Shown here: positions 32,789 to 44,455 of the stretch, in pieces
Layout: the number at the start of each line of letters is the position of its first letter
Position numbering within the stretch: the stretch's first letter is position 1
Source: Falciphora oryzae
Lineage: Eukaryota > Ascomycota > Sordariomycetes > Magnaporthales > Magnaporthaceae
NCBI GenBank assembly: GCA_000733355.1
Contig: JNVV01000014.1
Location: 372,001-436,000, forward strand
Direction of reading: 5' to 3'
DNA length: 64,000 bases
Program-made: the position numbers and the translations under genes
Notes under the pieces: model-generated
Told to the model about the DNA's origin: nothing
The model's input: the letters and a program-made list of their open reading frames with translations, nothing else
The model's database searches: none

Positions 32789-33295
32789 CTACTCGAGAGT
32801 GAGGGGCGAGATGCTGCGGGACCGCGGGAGGTCCGGCGCCAGCTTGCGCCGGCGGCGTTGCTGCAGAAAGCACTCCGCGTAGGCCTGTGTGGCCTGCCTT
32901 CGCAAGTGCACTCTGCCGTCACGCTCTTGCCGGTGGCAGGCCTGGTACGCAGGGAGCATTGCTAATTTAGTTCGTGCCTTTTCTGGCTTCACGCTAAGGA
33001 AGGGCTGGGTGTGATGCTCTGCGATGGAAGGGCAGACTTGCAGTTCGTCTTGCATGTCGGGAAGGTCGTCGATGTCGTCGAGCGAGACGCCGAGGCGCAC
33101 GAGTGTGGCCGACTCTCGCAGCTGCGAAAGCCCGGGCGCATGCGTTAGCTTCTCCGGTTTACGGCAGGTGGTGACCGACGTGACCGAAGAGTGAAGCCGC
33201 GAACAGGCATACGCTCTGCCCGATGCGTTGAAAATTACCTCCATCCGCTTTGGTAGCGGGTAGGCTTCCCCCTTATTCGTAGTCGTGATAGCCAT
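32789..33295 (-). CDS. Possible hypothetical protein, 168 aa
   Basis: A single frame opening at gaaATGGC with plausible coding composition in the middle (ATLVRLGVSLDDIDDLPDMQ) and a basic C-terminus (FLQQRRRRKLAPDLPRSRS). No family, signal peptide or splice sites were recognised. It lies alone between the chromate transporter and atg17. It may be a chance frame. Confidence 0.3.
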   Translation of the reverse strand: MAITTTNKGEAYPLPKRMEVIFNASGRAYACSRLHSSVTSVTTCRKPEKLTHAPGLSQLRESATLVRLGVSLDDIDDLPDMQDELQVCPSIAEHHTQPFLSVKPEKARTKLAMLPAYQACHRQERDGRVHLRRQATQAYAECFLQQRRRRKLAPDLPRSRSISPLTLE

Positions 33296-34061
33296 TTCCG
33301 AGAGCCCGTGTGGTGATAGAGTCCTGGGTCGCGTTAGTTCCTTTGTAGGTGAGGGAGCTTCGGTGCGATAGACCAGAGTCTAGCAGGTGGAAGAAAACTC
33401 AAGGACACCACCCAGCCAGCCAGCTGCCCTGTGCTTTACAGCAACAGCAGACAGAGAGCCACGCACTGAGAGCCTCTATGGTGCAGAGGGCTTCTTGACT
33501 CACAAACACGTTCGAGACAAACAGAGTCTTTTCAGGCATAAATCGTCAAAGAGGCACGAAGTATCGAAAATGTATATTACACGTAACGCAGCCGTACCTA
33601 ACGCCAATACTATACAAATCATATCTAAACAGTTGGTCCGTGGGTATCATGCCGGGAGCCCCAAAGCTAATAAGACAATCTAGAAACGCAAAGGGGCGTC
33701 GCAATGCTCGTCGGCCTGACGGTCTAACGCAAGAAAGAGAGAGAGAGAAAGACAAAGAAAACTATGGGTGAGTCGAGAGAAAAGAGTTACATGTAAGGGT
33801 AGACCAAACCAAGGAAATATGGCAGCTTCGCGTGCGTTCTTACCCAATTCATCGATGGTGTTTGTTCTCGTCACCGAGAAGCCTGCTCAGCTGTATCTTG
33901 AGGTCGAGAGGGAGCGCCAGCATATCGTTCCTAAAACCCAAGAATCATAAGCTGCCAAACTGAAGCGTGTAGGTGGGCTCTGCTACGTCCAAGCAGATCT
34001 GCCATCCAGGTCAAGTGCGGAGTGCAGTCCGGATGAGGAGGTCGGCGATGGTGTTCTGGCC
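33296..34061. other. Intergenic between hypothetical ORF and atg17
   Basis: No gene seen. A GA-rich stretch (33734-33760, gaaagagagagagagaaagacaaag) and the 3' flank of atg17 lie here. Confidence 0.5.
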
Positions 34062-36467
34062 TCAACTTGAAGGAGAATCATGGGGATCTCTAGCGTCGGT
34101 AGCCCCGGCGGGCGCGGTTGTTGGGGTAGCGACTGGTGTTGGCGACGTTGCCGTTGCAGCGTCCAGGCTCTTGGCATCCAGGATCACCCTGAACTCTCTC
34201 ATCGGCTCGTCCATCTTGACCCAGAGGTCCCTGGGCAAAAACGCGCCGAAGGAGCTCTCGACGTTTTGGCGGGCTACACGGTCCTGCTCGCGGTAGAACT
34301 CAACCGCGTCGGCGGCCTTTTGCAGGATGGCCTGTATCTTCTCGTCGAGGGCCTGGCGCCTCCGATACTCGGTCTTGAGCTGGCCATAGGCGTTGATGTA
34401 GCCCTCGTAGAAGCGCGTCAGCTCTGTGACCTGCGACTCGCACGTGTCGATAGTGTCTTGCTCGGCCGCGATGCGCTCCCTGAATTCGCGCTCGGCGGCC
34501 TGGTAGCTGGCCATCTTGCGCCGGACGCTCTCGGCGTGGTAGAAGGCGTTCACGAGGGCTGTGCAGACGGCCTCGCACGTTTCCAGCTGCGCCCGAGACG
34601 CTGCTAGGATTGGAGTCATGCTCTCTAGCGTTGCCCCCATCTCCCGAACAGTGGGCTGGACCTCGGCCGCGTCCTCGACCACAATTTGCACCAGCTCATT
34701 GAGCTCAGCCGAGGACATGAGGTCGTGCTTGTGGTTGGGGTAGTCGTCGGGCCGGAGCCGGTGTGTGAGGCTGGGCAGCTGGACACCGTCGTTGTATGAT
34801 GCCTCCTCGGATGCCTCTGCGTCTATCCTCAGCGCCAGCTCCATTCCACCCTCTGATTCACGCACGGCCTTGACGCACTTGTCGAAATGTTGGGTAAGAG
34901 ATACTAGCGTTTGGCTCATTTGGAACGACCGCTCCGAAAGCTGCATGAGGTGGTCTGGTGAGGGTGATAGATCCGGGACGGCAACCGCCTTCATCCTCGC
35001 CTTGACCGTGCTGATGTCGGCCTCGAGTCGGAAGATGTCGCCAGCAAAGGAGGTTTCCGCTGCCTGTCAATAGATTAGCAAGTTTGCCTCCAGACGAGTA
35101 GAAATGCCAGCAGGCGTCTCGTCCGGTGTAGAGCTCGAACGAACAATCATGAAATCTCCATATTTCTTGGTGAACAGGGGGGCAGGAATTCAACGGAAAG
35201 TTTGAGTAGTGTGAGTGTAATTCATGAGGGCGAGCTCAATCAGTCTGGCTGTTCCGTGGTAGGGGATATGAGTGCCTCGGATGCTAGCGTGCCCACCAGA
35301 ACATGGCCATTGTTCATGTCTGGATCATGTGGTCATGCTGAACATGCTGAGCGAGCCGGTGTTTTGTCGACGGTGCATGCATTTGCGTGTTTCGAAGACG
35401 GAAGCAAGATTTAGTGATTAGAGCCGCGGCTCTTGACACGAGACGAGCAGGGGGTAGGATATATCTTGCACACTTGTGAGTGAGAGGAATAGGTGTCGAA
35501 CACTTGTGACGCCTCTACGCTGAGCTGCCATGGAGACCCGCCGGCTTCTTACGGGGCCGACCAATAAGACAAGGTAGACAGGCGTTTGAAGCAGCGCATG
35601 GAGCGGGAAGAGGCAAAATACGAGGTAGTTAGGGAGGTGGCAGAGGCAGCAGGCATTACGAAGGCGGCAGCAAAGCGGACACTCAGCCAAAAGACGACGA
35701 GAGACCAATCAGACCGGGGACACGGGGCCACAACGAGCGGGAGGCGGCGGCAGAAGAGGCACGACGACTACTAATCGGGGTTAGGCTGTGAAACCCAGCC
35801 AGGGTTCCCATGGATCCGGGGCTGCCGCGCAGAGTGAGGCGAGGCGGTGTGTAGGTAACAACATAGGACGGCGGTAGGCAAGACACTCAGAGGAGCAGAG
35901 CCAAAAACGCACCTTGAGCTCATTGATGCAGCCCTTCAAGGCATTAATGAGATTGTGGACATTGGCCTCGTCCACAAAGTCCTTGAGGTTCTTGGACTCC
36001 TCGCCCTCGGGCCTGAAGACAGGGTCCACTGGCGTGCTCTCGAGCTTGTCCAAGATGCCTGTCAGGCGGCCGACGGAGACGTCGAGCAGGTGTATGTTGT
36101 CGTCAAACTTCTTCTTCTGGTTTTCGTATGTCCGGATGAAGCCGCGCTTCATGGCATCGAGCTGCTGGACCAGGCTGACGAGGCCCCAGTACAAGAAGCT
36201 TCCGTCGGCCGATAGCTTGACGGCGCGCTCGTGGTAGTCGGTGGCGCGCGCGACCATGTTGCCAGCCTGGACCAGCTGATGCATCGAGGCCAGGCTGCGC
36301 TTAGCCTCCATAAGGTACTCGACAAGACGCTCGAGAGGGACAGCAGACAGGGCTTCGTGGGGGTCGGCGCCGAGGTCGTCGCGCTGGGGCGCAGGGCGGC
36401 GCTTCGCCATGGCGCCTGAACTGCTGGCCGAAGAGGACAAGGCCTCGGCGGAGGCGGAGGAAGGCAT
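34062..36467 (-). CDS. atg17: Autophagy scaffold protein Atg17, two exons, 518 aa
   Basis: Exon 1 (36467-35913) and exon 2 (35063-34062) join in phase 0 over an 849-nt intron (GTGCGT ... TTGACAG). The product carries the APG17 domain: LVEYLMEAKRSLASMHQLVQ, then GLVSLVQQLDAMKRGFIRTY and INALKGCINELK in exon 1, and FAGDIFRLEADISTVKARMK, FDKCVKAVRESEGGMELALR and EFYREQDRVARQNVESSFGA in exon 2. It is almost entirely helical, as expected of this elongated scaffold, which in the Atg1-Atg13 complex organises the phagophore assembly site. The N-terminus is Ser/Ala-rich and the C-terminus (ATSPTPVATPTTAPAGATDA) is low complexity. Length is normal for filamentous fungi. The odd feature is the intron, ten times the window's usual size. 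Confidence 0.93.
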
Positions 36468-38053
36468 CTTGCCCAGGTAATGTGTATATCTATAACTGCT
36501 AAGGTTGATTAGCGTCAGGTTGGTTAGAAGTGTGGGAAAGACGGCCAATGAGGCAGGACAAAAGGGCGCAGCAGGTACCTGGTTCGAAAGCAATGAGGGT
36601 GTCGATGCTGGCGAATGGCCTGGCGAGTCGGAGCAGGGCTCGGCGGATGGAGAATAGATCTACAAATGGACGACAAACGACGAATAGAATAGACAAGCCA
36701 TCTGCAGAGACGCGACACAAAAACAGAAAGACAAAGGATACAAAAGCGGCTCGGCTCGCTGGTCAGGGACTGTGAGCATGCCAGCTGCGTCGACAGGTGT
36801 TGGTGAAGCTTTGTTCGGCTGGAGAAATGGAGCTCAGAGCTGCGGCGGAGCATCTGGTTTTGGATAAAGATCGGATGGGAGCTGCCAATCCATGCTGCAG
36901 GCAGCAGCCAGGACCCACCGATAAGGTGAATCGCGCTGGGCGGTCCGGGGATGGCGGAGCTAGCCGCAAACAGCAACATGGCTGTTTGCTTGGAAGGCCA
37001 GGGCTGCGGCCCGGGGTGCGGAGCAGTGTGTGGACGGGTGTGAACGGGTACACAACTGGGCCAGGGGATGACGGAATCGCTGGAGCTGCAGAGAGCAGGG
37101 GCCAGATTGGCAGGCCGCGCCCCGATGATCATCACCGTTGGCAAGGTGACGATGACCTGAGAGTCCGAGTTTTTGCCGGCCCTCTCTGCCTGGCCGAGCC
37201 ATGGATGTCGGGTGTAGCTAATCACCACGGGTACCTCCTGGGGAGGCGGGAGCGTTAGCATGTCGGAGATATGGCAGTCAACACGGGAACTAGTGCTGTC
37301 ATGGATTGGCATATGCACCATCCGCGTCCGCTGACCTCCCTCCAAGTCGGAACAGGTACATCCCCGGATTAGTATCGTGCTTGGGCAATCTGACAGGCAA
37401 AGCCCTTGGCTTGCTCGAGAGAGGACGAGTGGCCAACATCTGTCCGCTGACTCTGCTTTTCGTTCATCACCCCACAGGAGATGGATGCTCACCACTCATA
37501 CAAGGAAAGTAATGATGACGTCGTCCATCAAAGTGAGTTCTGGCCAACCCTTCAGCGGGAAATGAGTTCGGTCTTGTGGGACCACTGGAGCCCACGAAAA
37601 TGAATTCAGGGGCTGAGCGCCCCCTTCTCGGCCTGGTTTCAGGGCCGCATGCCAGCTGCACCCTACAAAACCATTCTGAGCGCCCGCACTATTTCCCTCT
37701 CTTCGTGTTCCATCCCAATCATCGTGACGTCTAGGCCTGCATGGTGTTTGCCAGTACTGTCCTTGTCGTCTCCGCTTGACTACGCCGCCAACCCAAACCA
37801 TCAATGTGGAACACCCAGACCGTTTGCAGGGACCGGACGACCTGGGATGACTCCACATGGCTAAGGCGGCGGCGGACGGGGCGCGGGGTGCCAGTCCACG
37901 CTGATCGCACAAAATTTCCATCCCACATGTCTGCGACGAAGTTTGCCGCCCCTCTTTGCGACGCACCCGCAGTTCCACGGCCTTTTCCCACCTGCCTTTT
38001 TGCCTCCCCCGAGAAGAGGTGTCTATCCGATCGTCCCGCCCGGCCTCGCCAAC
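36468..38053. other. Divergent intergenic region between atg17 and RIO1
   Basis: Shared promoter space of two divergently read genes. Reading frames here are non-conserved. 37940-38053 is the pyrimidine-rich leader of RIO1. Confidence 0.5.
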
Positions 38054-39824
38054 ATGGCCTCGGATCCAGCGACTGTTGCTGCGGCACCGGCAGCCCCCCA
38101 CCAACCTCCCTACTCCTATACAGAGTCCCAGGGCTACGAGAACATCGAGTCCACCCCGCGCAGTCTCTCCCACACGGACAGAGAAAACGGCCAGCTCCCC
38201 GTTGACGAAGACTACGGCGACGGCGACGACGAGTACCTAGACGACATCTTCGAGGACGACGACGACGCCTGGGAACCGAACTCGACAGACCTCACAAAAA
38301 CGTACAACCGCCAACGCCAGCTCCAAGATGGCGCATCATCAGCCTCGGCACTGCCCCGGACAAACGCGCAGAAGCCCGCCGCCAACACCTTCGCCAGTGT
38401 CGACGACCAGATCTCGGCGCTGTCCAGGCACGCGGCTAAGATCCGTCTCGACGACGTCAAGCAAGACCAGGCACGCGAGAAGGACAAGTCGGACCGCGCG
38501 ACGAGCGAGCTAGTCCTGGACCAGCGCACGCGCATGATCCTGCTTCAGCTGATCAACCAGGGCGTCGTCGCCGAGGTCCACGGCGCCATCAGCACGGGCA
38601 AGGAGGCCAACGTCTATGGCGCCGTCGCCTACCCCGACGAGGACGGCGGCGCGGCCGTCCAGCGCGCCGTCAAGATCTACAAGACGGCCATCCTGGTCTT
38701 CAGGGACCGCGAAAAGTACATCGCGGGCGAGCACCGGTTCCGCTCGGGCGCCGAGAAGGGCAACAACCGCAAGATGGTCAAGCTCTGGGCCGAGAAGGAG
38801 TTCCGCAACCTGCGCCGCCTGCACGCCGCCGGCATCCCCTGCCCGGAGCCCGTCAAGCTCAAGCTCCACGTCCTCGTCATGGCCTTCCTCGGCGACCGCA
38901 GGGGCTGGGCCTACCCGCGCCTGCGCGACGCCCGCATCGAGGAGCAGCACCCCGACGACGCCGACCGCCGCTGGCGCGACCTGTACCTGCAGCTGCTCGG
39001 CCTCATGCGCCGCATGTACCAGGTCTGCCGCCTGGTGCACGCCGACCTGAGCGAGTACAACATCCTGTATCACGAGGGCAGGCTCTACATCATCGACGTG
39101 TCGCAGAGCGTCGAGCACGACCACCCGCACTCGCTCGAGTTCCTGCGCATGGACATCAAGAACGTTGGCGACTTCTTCCGGCGCCAGGGCGTCGACACTC
39201 TCGCCGACCGCGCTGTCTTCAACTTCATCACGACCCCCGACGGCCCCGTTGAGGAGGGAGCCGAACTTACAGCCGCCATCGAGCATCTTTACGAGGTTCG
39301 CCCGCCCGCCGCGGACACGGACCAGGCCCTAGCCGAGCTCGAGGTCGACAATGAGGTGTTCCGGAACCAGTACATCCCGCAGACACTAGAGCAGGTTTAC
39401 GACATCGAAAAGGACGCGCAAAAGGTCGGACGTGGCGAGGGCGGCGATCTTGTCTACAGTAACCTGCTGGCCGACAAGGTCATCCGTAATAAGGACGCCG
39501 AGACTGAGGGGATTGGTGAAGACGACGAGGGCACAGCTTCGGGCTCTGAAGACGGTGCCTCTGCCGACAGTGATGGCAGCGAGGACGAGAGCAGGTTCGA
39601 GAAGGGCCGGCCGAGGGGCAAGAGATTTGAGGACAAGGATGAGAAGAAGGTCTGCATAGATTCCCGCCAACCCCTTTCCTAGCCACCGTGCTAACCACCC
39701 TTGGATCTCGTCACAGGAGCACAAGCAAGCTGTCAAGGACGCCAAGCGCGAGAAGCGGAAGGAAAAGATGCCCAAGCACTTGAAGAAGAAGCTCGTCTCC
39801 AACGGCTCAAGGAAGAAGAAATGA
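38054..39824 (+). CDS. RIO1: Atypical Ser/Thr kinase RIO1, two exons, 567 aa
   Basis: Exon 1 is 38054-39649 and exon 2 is 39717-39824 (67-nt intron, branch GTGCTAACC, acceptor TCACAG). After an acidic N-terminus (YGDGDDEYLDDIFEDDDDAW) comes the RIO kinase domain: the nucleotide-binding loop STGKEANVY (180-188), the lysine in RAVKIYKT, the catalytic loop HADLSEYN with D331, and the metal-binding D348 in IIDVSQSVEHDHP. The C-terminus is acidic, then Lys-rich (KMPKHLKKKLVS), as in RIO1 orthologs. The protein acts in the last cytoplasmic steps of 40S subunit maturation (20S pre-rRNA to 18S, release of late factors). Start chosen at the first ATG before the acidic region (aacATGGC). Confidence 0.95.
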
Positions 39825-40433
39825 GCTTAGGGTAGTCCGGGTCGTCCACATCTCCCTTCCAGAGAGATCACCAGCTAGCGCCGCGTCCTGTTCAACATGG
39901 CATGGACGCCGACCGGCTATTACTTACGTAGATAGCTGGGCAACTATAGCCCGTCTGCTGGCGCAAGGTCGAGTGATGAAGCTTTATTGGAGCAACCGGT
40001 CAAACAAGGGATTGAGCCGCTAATGCCGGCATTGGGTGATGTGTTTTTGGCAGTTCTGGTGCCACGCTCGGTGCCATTGCTCCCAATAACCACAGCCAAG
40101 TTTCCGCCCGTCTGCTCCTGATCCAGGCATGTTAGATGCTCTAGTGATGATAAAAGAGAGCTCTGACGACCAAGCTAGCCACGCCTCCAATACAAACCTG
40201 CTTGCCTCCCCATATTGCCCGAGGTTTACCTGTTCGATTACTCCCCACGACACCGCATCTAAGTTGACATGAGACATTCACCCAATGGGGTTCGAGCCAG
40301 GCCTAGTTGCGCGTGTAGAAGAAAGAAAAGCTCGATTCGCTATGCCTAATATGCCAATGACGATATACAAAAAGATATATAACCACATCAGCCCCGTCTA
40401 TCCAATACTACAGCAACATCTCCTCTTTGGGTA
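39825..40433. other. Convergent intergenic region
   Basis: 3' flanks of RIO1 (plus) and the lectin-like gene (minus). No gene seen. Confidence 0.55.
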
Positions 40434-42153
40434 TTATGGCATGGGCAGGTGGCCCATATCAGTCCATTTTGTGCCGTCGTAGAGGACCTCCTTGATCTTG
40501 CCGCCCTCCGACTGGAAATAGCACCTGTTGAGATCCGTCTTGGTATTCAGGGCCACCGACACGTACATGCCGCCAGCCCTTACACCAGGGCCCTTGGTCA
40601 GGCAGGTGATCGAGGTAGGAACGTCAGCCGACGCGAAGACCGGGTCCGACGTCGGGCTCGAGAACTTGGTGCCGGAGCTGCCGTCGGTCTGGGCCAGGAT
40701 CACGATGCCGCCGTTGGCGTCCCTCCCGCCGGCCTTGGCCTTGTCTACGTCCTGAAACAGCAGCAGCGTGTTGAGCGAGCCGTCGCGGCGGCCGTACGTG
40801 AAGCCGGCCAGGGTCGCGCCCTCGGGGATGGCCACGCCGAGCGAGCCGGACGAGGCGGGCACGACGCCGTTGTCGGGCGCGCGCGTGTGCAGGCGGACCT
40901 TGCCGTCGCGGTCGCGGAAGAAGAAGCGCGCCTCGCTCTCGCTGCTGCCGCGGTCCAGCATCCCCGGGAGGGTCAGGAACGGCGAGCCGACGCCGACGTC
41001 CGAGGACGTGATGTTCGGGAACGCGCGTCCTGTATCCGACCCCCTGACCTCGCTCACGTCGCCCTTGTCGCTCAGGTACTGGACGAAGGGCCACAGCGCC
41101 GACAGGGAGCTCGTCCGCGACGCCATGAAGCTCTTGGTGTTTACCGAGTCGGCGTTTCCGGCTGGCGTGAACTCGCGCCAGTTGTGGCCGACCAGCTTGC
41201 CCTCGGGGGATAGGAAGTAGAGCTGCATCTGGGGCGTGGGTGGGGTAACCTGGTCGGCAAGTGAAGGAGTCTCTGGTTAGTTTTCGTGGTTCGAAGCAGA
41301 AAAGAGGCTCTGTAAGAAACATCGCCCTTACAGGGTCGTTGTATTGGAAGTAGATCACGCTGGCGGCCATCGAGGTGCCGCCCATAACCTGCACGCTCGT
41401 CTTCGCCGCGCGCGGCGCCGTCCACCGGCCGTACATGGCAATGTACGTGCTGAACATGACGGTGTCGTCGGGAGCCTGGTAGAACAGCCTGATGGTGAAG
41501 TCGTTGTCGTACTGGTAGCCGGCGACCGCCAGGCCCGAGTTCTCCCTGATCGCATTCTTGACGCCTGTCGTGACAGCTCCCGATGTCCCGTTTGGCGACG
41601 TTGGGCAGACGGGCGGCGGTAGGGGCGAGCCTCCTCCTCCCCCCGTCCCTGCTCCTCCGCCTGGGCCCCCGGCGCCCGAGCTGCAGCTCTGGGCCTGCTT
41701 GGCCTCGGTCACCTTCCACCCGGCGACGCCGCCGACGACGCCCGCCAGGATGGCTACTAGTGCTGCAACGCCGATGAGCAGCCAAGCACGCCGCTTCGTA
41801 GGTTGCTGCCCCGTATTGCCAGGGAGAGGCACGTATTGGGCCGTCACCTGTTTCTCCGCCGGCTGCAGATGTGGCGAGGATTGCTGTTGCTGAGAGTGCT
41901 GGCCTGCCGGATAACCCCCGTAGTAGCTGCCGGTCTTCGGCTCGGGGGCCGGGGGCGTCGTAGACGGGTAGAGATTCTGCTGCCCGTAGCCATTGTACCC
42001 GGGATAGCCCGCAGCGCCATTGCTGTTCGGGGCATAGCCGTTGCTAGTCGCGACCTCTTTGGTCGTGTCCTGAGGGGAGATGACCTGCTTCTCGCCCTCT
42101 CCCTGCCCGTAGCTGTATGCTAGCTCGGGACTCTGGTTCTCTTGAGACGCCAT
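40434..42153 (-). CDS. Membrane-anchored fucose-specific-lectin-like protein, two exons, 545 aa
   Basis: Exons 42153-41332 and 41249-40434 are joined over an 82-nt intron in phase 0. Residues 1-120 are cytosolic, rich in Gln/Ser/Tyr/Pro/Gly. A single membrane helix spans about 122-147 (WLLIGVAALVAILAGVVGGV). A short Gly/Ser linker and the motif CPTSPNGTSG follow. The rest is a repeated beta-strand region with AAL-like blades (FTIRLFYQAPDDTVMF, then QMQLYFLSPEGKLVGHNW, ARFFFRDRDGKVRLHTRAP and RCYFQSEGGKIKEVLYDGTK). This matches the fungal fucose-specific lectin six-blade propeller family, here in its type II membrane form. Sugar binding is inferred; I did not verify the Arg/Glu/Trp triads in each blade. 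Confidence 0.8.
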
Positions 42154-43639
42154 GGCTGCTGCGACGGGCGCTCGAGCTGGGCGAACGGGAATGCGCTGCG
42201 TTTGGTGGGATGGGCCGAGTCGACGCTAGAGAGGGGAGGAGGAGGGAGTGGAGAGCGCCGCCTAGGAGAAGAGAGGGACAGGCCGAGCCTTTGAGGCGGA
42301 GTCAAGCCTAGGCAGGCGAGCAGATGCAGCGATGCATCGTCCCTGGTCCTGGGGTAGGTGACAAGGGTTGTTGGTGGCCCTGCGCATGGGATCTGGCTGA
42401 CGATGCATCCGTGGTGGAGCAGCGGCAGACAAAGGGCCGGCCGGTCTGCAGGTGGTGTTGGCTGTCTTTTCTCTAACACGGAAGACGGCACATCATTGGG
42501 CTGGTGGCCCCCTGCGTCTGGGCGGCCGCGATCGGCAGTGATCCCAGCGCTTAGAGTGAGGGTTGTGAGGATGCCTCCTGAGGCTTGCGCCCCCAGAACC
42601 ATCCCCGACCGAATGAATGGAGCATAGAAGTAAATAAGGTGTGGCATATTCCTCTCGCTGGCTTCGCGGTGGCTTGGGGTCAGGGCTTGCAGATTATTGA
42701 CCAGCACAACAACATGAAGGCGGCAAAGCAATGATTGTAGGATGTGGGAGCTGCAGATTCAAATTTTTGGGGGTTCGTAAAATGCCCGATCTGGTTTAAA
42801 ACATCACGACTTCGCTTGGGTCCATTTTAAAATTAAAGCCACCATGAGGGGCTTCTAACGGCTTAATCGAGCCAATGACGCCACATACAAGCCCATGTTA
42901 TCATAGGAATTGAAGGCTGCATACGGAAGGCTACCCACTGTCAGTTTTTAAAGGCACGCCCTGGGCGACCCCTTGCCAAGACGGACGGGAAATTGATGTG
43001 CGTGAAGGAATCTGATGCCGAATTTCCAATGTCGCAGTTAGGCCAGACACAAGCTGCCGTTTATGCCATAGAGAAAAGGTCCAAATTCGTGCTACACATC
43101 TGTGAGCACGATAAGGCTATAGCCACCTACTTGGTAGTTTTTGGTGGCGCAGACAAACACCAGGGCCTGGCTTTCATGGACTATGCCACCAGCCAGCCCT
43201 AGGTATATTATAAAGTAGGCAAGGATCAAACAGGTTCTCAATGTCGTACAACCTCGACGGGGATCCGACGAACGCCGGCACCTAAAGCGTACCTACCGAA
43301 TGTGCTTATGGTTCGGCTTTTGGCGTAGACAGAAGCACGCATGTCCGCTAAAGCGAGCCTAAGCACGCTTCTGTTAGCGTACGGGCTTCTATACGGGTCG
43401 TCATCGAGGCCCCAGCCGCAGGGAACTTTGTCGTGTTGCCCACCAGGCCACAAGTGGATCCTTCTTCGGCCAGACTGTTTGAACCCCAGGCTTTTGATGA
43501 AAGTGCTGTGCTTTCTGCCGCCAAGTGCCTTGCCAGGTGAATGACACGTGACCTACCGTGGGCGACCCTTCCACTTTTTAGCCCAAGCCCCCGCCCACCT
43601 ATCCAACTGAACGCGTCCTAGAAGCACGACATCGCCAAC
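42154..43639. other. Intergenic, no supported gene
   Basis: 5' flank of the lectin-like gene and of MED22. A 69-codon frame at 42993-43202 is not conserved in any way I can see. The motif atggcacgc-like clusters and other sites were not distinctive. Confidence 0.5.
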
Positions 43640-44392
43640 ATGGATCGAGGACAGTTGGCCAACCTGCTCGGTAAGTCTATCCAGTGCTCCGACACGTATC
43701 TCCTTCCACATATCTCCTTCCATCACGGCGATTAGTGAAGTAGAATCTGCTTCCATCACGCGTCTGGTGAAGGAGAGCACCGTCCAGAGACGCCCTCAAG
43801 CAGCCCAAGCTAACCACGCGCGACCCTCAGATCGGGAGCAGAAGACGCTGTCCGACATCATCTCCCGGTACGGCGGCCTTATGATGGCCGCCACCACTGG
43901 CATCGACAGTCAGTCCACCGTCGGCAGCGCTGCGTACAACAGCATGCAGATGGAGCTCGAGCTGAAGGGCCTCGTAAGTACCCCGCTCGCTTCGCCTTGT
44001 CCCGCTCTCAAATTGTCATCGCTTGAGCTACCCAACTAACCATCAACCCCGCGTTCGTCTCGCCTCCCCGCCCACTTCATCAGGTCAAATCCACGGAAGA
44101 CTTGTTGACTCTCACGCGTCTGCTCCGCGAGCTCTGGGTCGTCGGCCCGCTTCTGAAGCCTGGTGAGGGCGAGCGCGTCGCCGAGCACGCCATCGACGGC
44201 CACGTCCAGGCCGCGGCTACGCTGATGGCCCACCTGCGCGATCAGTCCCGCCAGCAGCTTGTTGGCCCGACGGGCCAGTATGTCGCCGCCCCCATCGTGC
44301 CGCCGGGCCCGCTGCCGCCTGTGCCCGAGGGCGTGATCACCAGCAATGTGAACGAGAATCCTCCACCTCCGTCAGGACCTCCGGCCAATTAG
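43640..44392 (+). CDS. MED22: Mediator complex subunit 22 (Surf5/Srb6 family), three exons, 160 aa
   Basis: Exons 43640-43670, 43831-43973 and 44084-44392 are separated by introns of 160 nt (GTAAGT ... GCTAACCACG ... CCTCAG) and 110 nt (GTAAGT ... CTAACCATC ... TTCATCAG); phases agree. The 31-nt first exon codes MDRGQLANLL. The Med22 domain covers SDIISRYGGLMMAATTGIDS, AAYNSMQMELELKGLVKSTE and DLLTLTRLLRELWVVGPLL, a small helical head-module subunit that pairs with Med11. The C-terminus is Pro-rich (PPGPLPPVPEGVI, NPPPPSGPPAN), ending at TAG 44390-44392. The frame stays open for another 401 codons after this stop (see the next entry). Length to the TAG matches normal fungal Med22. Confidence 0.88.
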
Positions 44393-44455
44393 GATCTGGC
44401 CGTAGTGTCGGCGTACCTTGAGAACCTTGACCACCCTCATCTGTATGATCCTTCC

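Noticed and set aside
40270..40310. ggttcgagcc as a tRNA T-arm
   Set aside because: No acceptor or D-arm partner within 100 bp on either strand.
42993..43202. 69-codon plus-strand frame
   Set aside because: Starts mid-sequence without leader signals and has no similarity or signal peptide; treated as chance.
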